DNA of 5,476 bases from an uncultured Eggerthellaceae bacterium (GTDB lineage: Bacteria; Actinomycetota; Coriobacteriia; Coriobacteriales; Eggerthellaceae). Where the stretch lies: contig CAKTWD010000100.1 in the NCBI GenBank assembly GCA_934630485.1, forward strand, positions 1 to 5,476. Reading direction: 5' to 3'. Shown piece by piece: positions 1-5,476 of this stretch (within the stretch, counting starts at the first letter, position 1; the number at the start of each line of letters is the position of its first letter). The notes beneath the pieces were generated by a model. The model was given only the letters and a program-made list of their open reading frames with translations. It was not told where the DNA came from and did no database searches. Position numbers and translations under genes: made by a program.

Positions 1-855
1 ATCGTACTGTGCGCGGCGAACACGGTGGACTTCCTTGGTAAGGGCCTCGCGAAGCTCGGCAACCGTCTTGTAGTCGGAAGAATTCTGGGCGACCCACTCG
101 TCGGTAAGCTCGGGCACGATCTCCTTCTGGATGGAGATAACGCCAACGGTTGCCTCGTAAGGCTCGACCTTGTCAGAGGATCCGTCGTAACGCGGAGCCT
201 CGAACGTGAACGTTTTGGTCTCGCCCTTCTTCATGCCGATGACGTTTTGCTCGAAAGTAGCGGGCATGCCGCCAGAGCCCAGCACGTACGTGCGACCTTC
301 GGTGGTAAGGGGCTTGATCTCGTTACCGTCCTGCTTGCAGACCAAAGACAGGAAAGCTGCGTCGCCGTTAACAAGAGGGCGATCCTCTTCGACGTCGACG
401 AATTCGGCGCGATTGACGAGCATCTGATGGAGCTGCTGCTCAACCGTGGCCTCGTCGCCGTCGTATGGGAACACAGAGATGGAAACCGGGTCGTACGATG
501 CAAGCTCAAACTCAGGCTTGACGATGACGTTCACGGTGAACTTGAACGGCTTGCCGCGCATAACAAGGTCGGCGTTCTCGATGGAGGGCATGAACGCAGG
601 GTACACGCCATGTTTGTCGATGGCCATGGGAACAAGGGCATCGACAGCCTGCTGGTTCACCAGCATGTCGAGGTTGCTGATACCCATTTGCTCGGCCGCA
701 GACTGTGCGAGGGTTTTCTGGGGATCCATGCGAACACCCATAGCCTGGCAGAAGTTGATCTCGGCAACTTCGAACGCACGATTGACTTCCTGTTCGGTTG
801 CCGTGACCTCAAGGGTCACCGACTGCTCGTCTTTTGCAAGCTGAACTACCTTCAT
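1..855 (-). CDS. tig: Divergent trigger-factor family chaperone (3' end beyond window)
   Basis: Trigger factor is a cytoplasmic chaperone that meets nascent chains at the ribosome exit, and it has a ribosome-binding N domain, an FKBP-like PPIase domain and a helical C domain. The visible 285 residues (E. coli protein about 432) show an N domain (about 1-120, with KPFKFTVNVIVKPEFEL at 103-119), a PPIase-like region (about 160-245, including YVLGSGG and FEQNVIGMKKGE) and the start of the C domain (PELTDEWVAQNSSDYKTV from 248). The frame is open to base 1 with no stop. The ATG at 855-853 is chosen because AAGGAG (867-862) lies 6 bases upstream. Oddities: the signature that reads GFRKGKVP in E. 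coli appears here as GVRMDPQK (residues 40-47), and the usual IDFTG and IPGFE of the PPIase are LSLVC and PATFE. Family membership is well supported. Ribosome binding and PPIase activity are doubtful, so it may be a paralogue rather than the housekeeping tig. Confidence 0.85.
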   Translation of the reverse strand, partial: MKVVQLAKDEQSVTLEVTATEQEVNRAFEVAEINFCQAMGVRMDPQKTLAQSAAEQMGISNLDMLVNQQAVDALVPMAIDKHGVYPAFMPSIENADLVMRGKPFKFTVNVIVKPEFELASYDPVSISVFPYDGDEATVEQQLHQMLVNRAEFVDVEEDRPLVNGDAAFLSLVCKQDGNEIKPLTTEGRTYVLGSGGMPATFEQNVIGMKKGETKTFTFEAPRYDGSSDKVEPYEATVGVISIQKEIVPELTDEWVAQNSSDYKTVAELREALTKEVHRVRRAQYD

Positions 856-861
856 TGATTG

Positions 862-867
862 CTCCTT
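862..867 (-). promoter_or_regulatory. Ribosome binding site of the trigger-factor gene
   Basis: The minus strand reads AAGGAG, followed by the 6-base spacer CAATCA and the ATG at 855-853. This fixes the start of the trigger-factor-like gene. The site lies 6 bases after the base of the leader hairpin at 874-898. Confidence 0.8.
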
Positions 868-873
868 AACAGC

Positions 874-898
874 CGACGTCGGCTGCACGCCGACGTCG
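874..898 (-). other. GC-rich hairpin in the leader of the trigger-factor gene
   Basis: The minus strand reads CGACGTCGGC, loop GTGCA, GCCGACGTCG, which is a perfect 10-bp stem with a 5-base loop. With one bulged G the stem can be extended by A-T and G-C pairs at its base (871-873 with 898-900). The downstream arm also lies inside a perfect 14-bp palindrome, AGCCGACGTCGGCT (871-884). No T tract follows on either strand, so it is not a canonical intrinsic terminator. It could be a leader structure acting on translation of the downstream gene, a weak terminator for the permease transcript, or a DNA operator. The sequence alone does not decide between these. Confidence 0.6.
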
Positions 899-920
899 CT
901 CCCGTCTAATTAACCAGGTT

Positions 921-955
921 ATTCTAACGTATATCCTCTACTCCGTGGATTTCAA
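921..955 (-). promoter_or_regulatory. Possible promoter for the trigger-factor gene
   Basis: On the minus strand TTGAAA (955-950) lies 16 bases upstream of TATACG (933-928). A second -10-like hexamer, TAGAAT, is at 926-921 but has no good -35 at the normal distance. The -35 candidate overlaps the last codons of the permease gene. The AT-rich stretch contrasts with its surroundings, which favours a promoter, but the matches are imperfect and the gene could also be read through from the permease. Confidence 0.3.
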
Positions 956-3900
956 ACTTTCAACCATGTCGATTCGAGCCAACTTATGGCGCATGAGGAA
1001 CAGAACCAGGCACGCGAAAGCAACCGTGAGCACGAACGATATGACGAAACTCATGGGGTGGATGATTCGACCGAACATGGCTTGATCAACCTCGGCGGAT
1101 TGAACCACGAACGCCTCGAGGAAGATGCCCAGGAACAGACCGAGCAAGCAACCGAGCACCACCGTGATAAGGATTTCGCGGAAGATATATGCGTACGTCT
1201 CGCGCCTGGTGAAGCCAAGCACCTTGAGCGTCGCGATTTCGCGAACGCGTTCCTCGACGTTGATGTTGGTGAGGTTGTACAAAACGATGTACGCAAGAAG
1301 CGCAGCTGCAACAACCAGAACGACCACGATCAAGTCGACGCTCTTGAGCATGGAGCGGTACGATTTGATGATCTCATCGTTGTACGCAAGCGTCCTAACG
1401 CCGTCGATCGCAGACATCTGCTCATCAAAAATGGTGCGTTCGTCTTGATTCTCGCCGATGCAGGCGTACCACGTCGCGTAATCAGGGTCGCTTCCGAACG
1501 CCTCACGATAGGCACCCTCGCCCACGAACAGATAATCATGAAGATAATTCTCGGCGATGCCGGTAACCGTAAGCGAATGACGCTCGTTCTCGGCATTGCC
1601 CATGGTGTCCTGGGCAGCGACGCTTAAGGTGTCGCCAACCCGAACACCCAGGTCGATAGCAAGTTTCTCGGAGACCACCACACTATCGGCCGTCATGGGA
1701 ATGGGATCGTGCGACAAACGATCGCGAAGAGTCCACACGTTGGGAAACCCGGTCAGATCCTTCGGGACGACGATGCTTGCGCGATGGTCTTCCCCCGCCT
1801 CGTCAACGACCAGCATGGTCTCGTAATACGCCTCGGTGAAATCAGTCACAACGGAATCGTTAGTCAGAACAGATTCGATCTTATCGATGTCTTCCTGAGA
1901 AGCGTCGCTGGTACGCGTGATGGTAGAGGTGTAATGGATGAGCTGACCGTACTGCGTGTCAATGATGTCGTTGATTGAGTCGCGCAAACCCCATCCGGTA
2001 AGCATGAGAGCTGTGCAACCTGCGATTCCGATAAGCGTCATGAAGAAGCGCTTTTTGTAACGGAAGATATTGCGCGCCGTAACCTTCCACGAGAACGACA
2101 AGTGGCTCCAGATCGGCGTGATCCGCTCGAGAATGATTCGTTTACCGGCCTTCGGCGCACGAGGCTGCATAAGGCTTGCCGGGTCTTCCTTCAGCTGTGT
2201 GAACGCCGCAATTGCAGTAGCAAGGACAGTGATGCCGATACCTAGGCCCGCTGACAAAGCAGTGATGAAGGGATCGAATGAGAGACCGCCCATTGGAACG
2301 TAATAAATGATCGCGTACGCATGCATGATGACAATGGGCAGGCTCTTGCCCATAAGCAAGATACCCAGGAGAGAACCGATGCCCGAAGCCGCCACGGCAT
2401 AGCCGAGATACTTCCACGCGATGCGGCTGCGAGAGTACCCCAAAGCTTTATAGGTGCCGATAAGCACGCGCTCCTCATCGACCATGCGCGTCATGGTGGT
2501 GAGCGCGACCAGTGCGGCAACTAAGAAGAAGATGAAGGGGAACACGGACGCGATGTGGTCGACGCGATCGGCATCGGACGTGAAGCTTACCAAACCAACG
2601 TTCTTCGTTCTATCCATGACGAGCCAGTCGGGGCGCTCGATTGAATCGATCTTATCCTGGGCGTCGACAATCTTTTGTTCAGCCTCGGCGAATTCGCTGT
2701 CAGCCTTGGCGCGACCGTCGTTGTACTCGGCAAGACCGATTGCATAGCTGTCTTTGCCCGACTGGATTTGAGACCACCCGTCGTTGATTTGCTGCTGAGC
2801 GCTGGCAAGCTGCTGTTCGGCAGCAGCCATTGCTCCTTCGGCGTCGGTCTTTTGCTGCTGAAGCTGGGTTCTCGCTTGATCGATTTGCGCTTGACCCTCG
2901 TCAAGCTGAACCTTGGTTTGGTCAAGTTGAGTGCGCGACTGTGCAAGCTGAGCTTTCACCTCGTCAAGCTTCGCCTGGGTAGCTGATAAAACAGCCTCGG
3001 TATAAGGGTCGATCACACCCGATTGCTCATATGCGGCCCGCTGGGCATCAAGAGCGCTTTGGTTCTTCTGATACTCGGCCTGACCTACTGCGTACTGCTG
3101 CTCGCCTTGCTCGAGAGCCTGGCGCCCCTCGTCGATCTGTGCCTGATTGTCGACGATTTGCTGTTCCGCAGACTCAAAAGCGGCTTTGGCGTCCGCTCTT
3201 TTCTGAGCGAGCTCGCTGACACCCGCATCATGCTGACGCTGAGCTTCGATGAGGTTTGATTCGTTAACCGTAATCTCATTCAGTGCATTGTCGAGCTTCG
3301 TTTTGGCATCGGACAGCTCAGCTTCAGCGTCAGCTTTTTCCTTATCGAATTCGGCACGGGATTCGTCAAGTTCCTTTTGGGCGTCGCCCTTCAACTGCTC
3401 AAGACGCGCTTGCTCGCGATCGTCGGAAATCGATGCGATCTCTTCAGAAACCGAATCGACAAGGCTTTGGTACGCATCGGATGAGGCGTGCAACCTCTTT
3501 GCGCCCTTAACCGTTACGAAAGCCTCTGTGATGGGGTAATCCTTGGCAAATGTGGACTCGGTTGTGTAGACGTACTCCTGGACCACGCCCGAACCCAACG
3601 TGCTTGTGCCAAGGCTTGCCGATTGGACGTAATAGGGCGAATGAACTTTGCCGACAATGGTGAGCGTGCGCGTTGCCAGAACGTCATCGATGTCGCCCAC
3701 GCCGGAATCGACGGTGATGACATCGCCGATCGAAGGGGTCGTTTCCAGAACCACGTCAGCCGAGATGACGCACTCCCCCGCCTTCTCAGGCAGTCGCCCT
3801 TCGTCAACAACGAGCCGGTTGAGATAAGCCCCCTTCGCGTTTTCTCGAACTATCCCCGACGTGCGAAAGTCGGATTCGCCAGTTGCAGCTTCAGGCAATG

Positions 3901-4222
3901 AATGGATGCGAAACGTGTGCTGCTTGCCGTTAAGGGTTGCAACGGCATCGGTTTCAAAGGCAGGCATAACCTGATCGACGCCATCAAGCCCAGCTATCGC
4001 GTCGATGTCGTCAGCATTGAGGCCCATGGTGGATGCAATACGCAGATCCATGGTTGAAGTGGAGTCATGGTATTGATCAGCCGTGCTTTTCATGTCAGGC
4101 GCAGTCATGCGCAAGCCGGCAAAAAAGCCCACGCCCAAGCCGACGATGACGGCCAAGGCAATGAACCTGCCAACCTTCTTGGTTATCGATCGAAGGACAT
4201 CTTTTCCGAATGCGCTAGCCAT
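938..4222 (-). CDS. FtsX/MacB-type ABC transporter permease with long extracellular coiled coil
   Basis: This is the membrane subunit of an ABC transporter, 1094 residues ending in TAG at 940-938. Predicted helices lie near 18-37, 557-577, 607-628, 653-675, 727-744, 963-985, 1014-1040 and 1057-1077. Residues about 40-260 form an extracellular domain, about 262-530 a Gln/Glu/Ala-rich coiled coil, and about 745-960 a second extracellular domain. Two FtsX-like halves are visible, each with a cytoplasmic coupling motif (YKALGYSRSRI at 591-601; LKVLGFTRRE at 999-1008), which is consistent with internal duplication. The ATG at 4222-4220 is preferred because MASAFGKDVLRSITKKVGRF matches the usual short basic N-terminus before the first helix. 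An in-frame ATG at 4264 would add 14 unlike residues and overlap the ATPase gene. No good Shine-Dalgarno is seen, so translation is probably coupled to the ATPase 4 bp upstream. The substrate is unknown; lipid or peptide handling is typical of the superfamily but unproven here. Confidence 0.93.
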   Translation of the reverse strand: MASAFGKDVLRSITKKVGRFIALAVIVGLGVGFFAGLRMTAPDMKSTADQYHDSTSTMDLRIASTMGLNADDIDAIAGLDGVDQVMPAFETDAVATLNGKQHTFRIHSLPEAATGESDFRTSGIVRENAKGAYLNRLVVDEGRLPEKAGECVISADVVLETTPSIGDVITVDSGVGDIDDVLATRTLTIVGKVHSPYYVQSASLGTSTLGSGVVQEYVYTTESTFAKDYPITEAFVTVKGAKRLHASSDAYQSLVDSVSEEIASISDDREQARLEQLKGDAQKELDESRAEFDKEKADAEAELSDAKTKLDNALNEITVNESNLIEAQRQHDAGVSELAQKRADAKAAFESAEQQIVDNQAQIDEGRQALEQGEQQYAVGQAEYQKNQSALDAQRAAYEQSGVIDPYTEAVLSATQAKLDEVKAQLAQSRTQLDQTKVQLDEGQAQIDQARTQLQQQKTDAEGAMAAAEQQLASAQQQINDGWSQIQSGKDSYAIGLAEYNDGRAKADSEFAEAEQKIVDAQDKIDSIERPDWLVMDRTKNVGLVSFTSDADRVDHIASVFPFIFFLVAALVALTTMTRMVDEERVLIGTYKALGYSRSRIAWKYLGYAVAASGIGSLLGILLMGKSLPIVIMHAYAIIYYVPMGGLSFDPFITALSAGLGIGITVLATAIAAFTQLKEDPASLMQPRAPKAGKRIILERITPIWSHLSFSWKVTARNIFRYKKRFFMTLIGIAGCTALMLTGWGLRDSINDIIDTQYGQLIHYTSTITRTSDASQEDIDKIESVLTNDSVVTDFTEAYYETMLVVDEAGEDHRASIVVPKDLTGFPNVWTLRDRLSHDPIPMTADSVVVSEKLAIDLGVRVGDTLSVAAQDTMGNAENERHSLTVTGIAENYLHDYLFVGEGAYREAFGSDPDYATWYACIGENQDERTIFDEQMSAIDGVRTLAYNDEIIKSYRSMLKSVDLIVVVLVVAAALLAYIVLYNLTNINVEERVREIATLKVLGFTRRETYAYIFREILITVVLGCLLGLFLGIFLEAFVVQSAEVDQAMFGRIIHPMSFVISFVLTVAFACLVLFLMRHKLARIDMVESLKSTE
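2633..3439 (-). other. Segment encoding the two-armed coiled-coil stalk of the permease
   Basis: This segment encodes permease residues about 262-530, which are almost wholly Gln, Glu, Asp, Ala, Lys and Leu in heptad-like spacing (for example QLDQTKV, QLDEGQA, QIDQART in succession at 432-452). A helix-breaking stretch, SGVIDPY (401-407), divides it into two arms of about 130 residues, as expected for an antiparallel hairpin. Each arm contains a similar motif: YAVGQAEY (377-384) and YAIGLAEY (493-500). It sits between helix 1 and helix 2 and so should be extracellular. Confidence 0.8.
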
Positions 4223-4226
4223 AGAT

Positions 4227-4928
4227 CTACCATTCAAGCGTGTCGGCGGAAACAGGGTTGGCATTCACTTCGACGGATGCCGCACGGCCCTCGCGCACAT
4301 GGATCACGCGGTCGGCAATTGACGTGAATGCAAGGTTATGCGTGATGAGAACGACGGTTTTGCCGGTGTTGCGGCAGGTATCCTGAAGCAGTTTAAGAAT
4401 TGCCTTGCCGGTCTGATAGTCAAGAGCACCCGTGGGTTCGTCGCAAAGAAGAAGCTTGGGGTTTTTCGCCAGCGCACGCGCGATGGCGACTCGCTGCTGT
4501 TCGCCACCAGAAAGCTGCGAGGGGAAGTTGTTCAAGCGATGCGACAAGCCAACCTGCCCCATAACCTCGGCCGCATCAAGCGGATCGCGGCAGATCTGAG
4601 AGGCAAGCTCGACATTCTCGAGCGCAGTGAGGTTTTGGACGAGGTTGTAAAACTGGAACACAAAGCCGATATCGTGGCGACGGTACAGAGTAAGGTCTCG
4701 CTCGCCAAGGCCGCTGATCTCGCGCCCATCAAGGAGAATCTTGCCTGACGTGCAGCCAGTCATGCCTCCGAGCATGTTAAGAAGCGTGGTTTTGCCGGCA
4801 CCAGAGGGGCCCACGATGCAGACGAACTCGCCTTCCTCAATGGAAAAAGTCATGCCCGCAACGGCAACGACTTCGACCTCGCCCATTTGGTAGATCTTCT
4901 TAACGTCATGAAACTCTACGAAACTCAT
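4227..4928 (-). CDS. ABC transporter ATP-binding protein (MacB/LolD-like)
   Basis: This is the cytoplasmic ATPase that powers the adjacent permease. Its 233 residues are full length for the LolD/FtsE/MacB-type family. Motifs in order: Walker A GPSGAGKT (40-47), Q-loop Gln92 in VFQFYNL, signature LSGGEQQR (139-146), Walker B ending LLLCDEP (159-165) with catalytic Glu164, D-loop ALD (168-170), and H-loop His197 in ITHN. All key residues are intact, so it should be active. The ATG at 4928-4926 is chosen because GGAGGGG (4943-4937) lies 8 bases upstream. An in-frame GTG at 4937 would sit on that site. The TAG at 4229-4227 is 4 bp from the permease start, so the two are co-transcribed and very likely form one complex. 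Family and motif calls are secure. The substrate is not readable from this subunit. Confidence 0.96.
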   Translation of the reverse strand: MSFVEFHDVKKIYQMGEVEVVAVAGMTFSIEEGEFVCIVGPSGAGKTTLLNMLGGMTGCTSGKILLDGREISGLGERDLTLYRRHDIGFVFQFYNLVQNLTALENVELASQICRDPLDAAEVMGQVGLSHRLNNFPSQLSGGEQQRVAIARALAKNPKLLLCDEPTGALDYQTGKAILKLLQDTCRNTGKTVVLITHNLAFTSIADRVIHVREGRAASVEVNANPVSADTLEW

Positions 4929-4936
4929 GCACGTCA

Positions 4937-4943
4937 CCCCTCC
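4937..4943 (-). promoter_or_regulatory. Ribosome binding site of the ATPase gene
   Basis: The minus strand reads GGAGGGG, 8 bases before the ATG at 4928-4926. Its position rules out the in-frame GTG at 4937, which overlaps the site, and so decides the start. Confidence 0.85.
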
Positions 4944-4983
4944 GAAGGCAGGCGCACCCGCGATACTCTATCTCTTTCAACTG

Positions 4984-4989
4984 ATTATA
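4984..4989 (-). promoter_or_regulatory. -10 element of a probable promoter for the ABC transporter operon
   Basis: The minus strand carries a perfect TATAAT about 55 bases upstream of the ATPase ATG and only four bases beyond the T tract of the rplW terminator. At the usual spacing the -35 region falls inside the terminator loop (near 5007-5012), where there is no match to TTGACA. The promoter would therefore be weak or need an activator. The placement just after a terminator and before a new operon supports the call. Confidence 0.5.
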
Positions 4990-4992
4990 CCC

Positions 4993-5026
4993 AAAAAGAA
5001 AGGCACCCCATGCAGGGTGCCTTTCT
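4993..5026 (-). terminator. Intrinsic terminator after rplW
   Basis: The minus strand reads AGAAAGGCACCC, loop TGCATG, GGGTGCCTTTCT, then TTTT. This is a perfect 12-bp stem (4997-5008 with 5015-5026) with a 6-base loop and a T tract. It starts 28 bases after the rplW stop codon. The plus strand has no T tract after the stem, so it works for minus-strand transcription only. It ends the ribosomal protein transcript before the ABC transporter genes. Confidence 0.93.
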
Positions 5027-5054
5027 AAAAACCGAGTTGTCCGTCAACCGTCGA

Positions 5055-5339
5055 TTAGGAAGCGAAGATCTCGATGGTGTCGCCGTCCTTGAGGGTGACA
5101 ACAGCCTTCTTCCAGGTGCGGGTAAGACCCTCGACAACGCGAACGCGCTTGGTCTTGGGCTTGACGTTCAGGGTGTTAACCTTGACGACCTTGACGTTGA
5201 ACAGCTCTTCGATTGCCTTGGCGATCTCAACCTTGTTGGCGTTCTTGGCAACCTCGAAGGTGTACTTGTTCTGCTCCATTGCATCGTAGCTATGCTCGGT
5301 GATGATGGGGCGGATGATGATGCTGCGAGCGTCCTTCAT
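5055..5339 (-). CDS. rplW: 50S ribosomal protein L23
   Basis: L23 is a 23S rRNA-binding protein at the peptide exit of the large subunit and the main docking point for trigger factor and SRP. The 94 residues are a normal length. The family pattern is clear: RPIITEHS near the N-terminus (10-17), YTFEVAKNANKVEIAKAIEELF, VVKVNTLNVKPK, and the C-terminal TWKKAVVTLKDGDTIE. Glu15 in the ITEHS segment aligns with the E. coli glutamate (in VSEKAS) that contacts trigger factor, so the docking surface looks kept. The ATG (5339-5337) overlaps the last base of the rplD TAA. GAGGAGG lies 10 bases upstream within rplD (5356-5350). The stop is TAA at 5057-5055. The gene is followed by an intrinsic terminator rather than rplB, which is unusual for this operon. 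Confidence 0.97.
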   Translation of the reverse strand: MKDARSIIIRPIITEHSYDAMEQNKYTFEVAKNANKVEIAKAIEELFNVKVVKVNTLNVKPKTKRVRVVEGLTRTWKKAVVTLKDGDTIEIFAS

Positions 5340-5476
5340 TATGCAAGCACCTCCTCGATGCGCTTCAGAGCCTGCGTGGTGATGACGAGGTTCTTGTTGT
5401 CAAGAATCTCGTAGGTGTTGATCTCGGTTGCGGGAACAACGATGACAGCCGGAACGTTGCGGAAAGACAGGAACGT
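5339..5476 (-). CDS. rplD: 50S ribosomal protein L4, C-terminal end (5' part beyond window)
   Basis: Only the last 45 residues and the TAA stop (5341-5339) are in the window. They read through FLSFRNVPAVIVVPATEINTYEIL to LVITTQALKRIEEVLA, the typical end of bacterial L4, where the family reads roughly LRNLPGV, NVYDIL, and LVLT followed by a final helix. L4 is an early-assembling 23S rRNA-binding protein lining the exit tunnel, and in some bacteria it regulates its own operon. Its stop shares a base with the rplW start, so the two are translationally coupled in the usual S10-operon order. The rest of the gene lies to the right of the window. Confidence 0.93.
   Translation of the reverse strand, partial: TFLSFRNVPAVIVVPATEINTYEILDNKNLVITTQALKRIEEVLA

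Noticed and set aside
25..858. Long plus-strand open frame of 277 codons
   Set aside because: It is the antisense of the trigger-factor-like gene, has no family resemblance and no ribosome binding site, while the minus frame matches a known family throughout.
874..898. Intrinsic terminator for the permease transcript
   Set aside because: The stem is strong but is followed by GCTGTTAAGG on the minus strand and CTCCCGTCT on the plus strand, with no T run.
986..1627. Plus-strand open frame of 213 codons
   Set aside because: It lies wholly antisense to the permease, is rich in charged residues as expected from reverse reading of this gene, and has no recognisable product.
4223..4264. Upstream ATG at 4264 as the permease start
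   Set aside because: It would add 14 residues unlike the family N-terminus and overlap the ATPase gene by 38 bases without a better ribosome binding site than the ATG at 4222.
938..4928. Assignment of the transporter as MacAB macrolide efflux or LolCDE
   Set aside because: The ATPase resembles that family, but there is no MacA-type adaptor in the window, the permease is far larger with duplicated FtsX-like halves and a long coil, and nothing in the sequence identifies the substrate.
4929..4937. GTG at 4937 as the ATPase start
   Set aside because: It overlaps the GGAGGGG site, leaving no usable spacer. The ATG at 4928 has an 8-base spacer.
4887..5414. Plus-strand open frame of 175 codons crossing the rplW region
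   Set aside because: It spans the antisense of rplW, the terminator and the ATPase start, with Leu/Asp/Gly-biased composition and no family match.

Overview
All four protein families in this window lie on the minus strand, so transcription runs from high to low coordinates. In transcription order they are the end of rplD (ribosomal protein L4), complete rplW (L23), a strong intrinsic terminator, a two-gene ABC transporter (ATPase, then a large FtsX/MacB-type permease), a short intergenic region with a GC-rich hairpin, and the 5' two-thirds of a divergent trigger-factor gene that runs off the left edge. No plus-strand gene is convincing. I see no tRNA, rRNA, CRISPR array or insertion sequence.

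The moderately GC-rich sequence, the style of the L4 and L23 proteins, the canonical GGAGG-type ribosome binding sites and the Gram-positive type of permease suggest a bacterium of the actinobacterial class Coriobacteriia, perhaps Eggerthellaceae. This assignment is inferred from memory of protein style, not from a search.

Layout: 5339-5476 is the C-terminal end of L4, and its stop codon overlaps the rplW start by one base. rplW (5055-5339) is followed by a 12-bp stem-loop with a T tract (4993-5026), so this ribosomal transcript ends after L23. In most bacteria rplB would follow directly. A TATAAT element four bases beyond the T tract probably starts the ABC transporter transcript. The ATPase (4227-4928) and permease (938-4222) are separated by only 4 bp and form one transport system. 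The permease carries a coiled-coil hairpin of about 270 residues that is predicted to project outside the membrane. An 82-bp gap then leads to the trigger-factor-like gene (1-855), whose leader holds a 10-bp hairpin immediately before the Shine-Dalgarno sequence.

The most interesting points are these. (1) The S10-type ribosomal cluster is cut after rplW. (2) The trigger-factor homologue has lost most of the ribosome-docking signature that normally contacts L23, although the L23 encoded in the same window keeps the conserved docking-region glutamate. This suggests a trigger-factor paralogue with a role away from the ribosome. (3) The permease has an unusually long two-armed extracellular coiled coil with a motif repeated in both arms.
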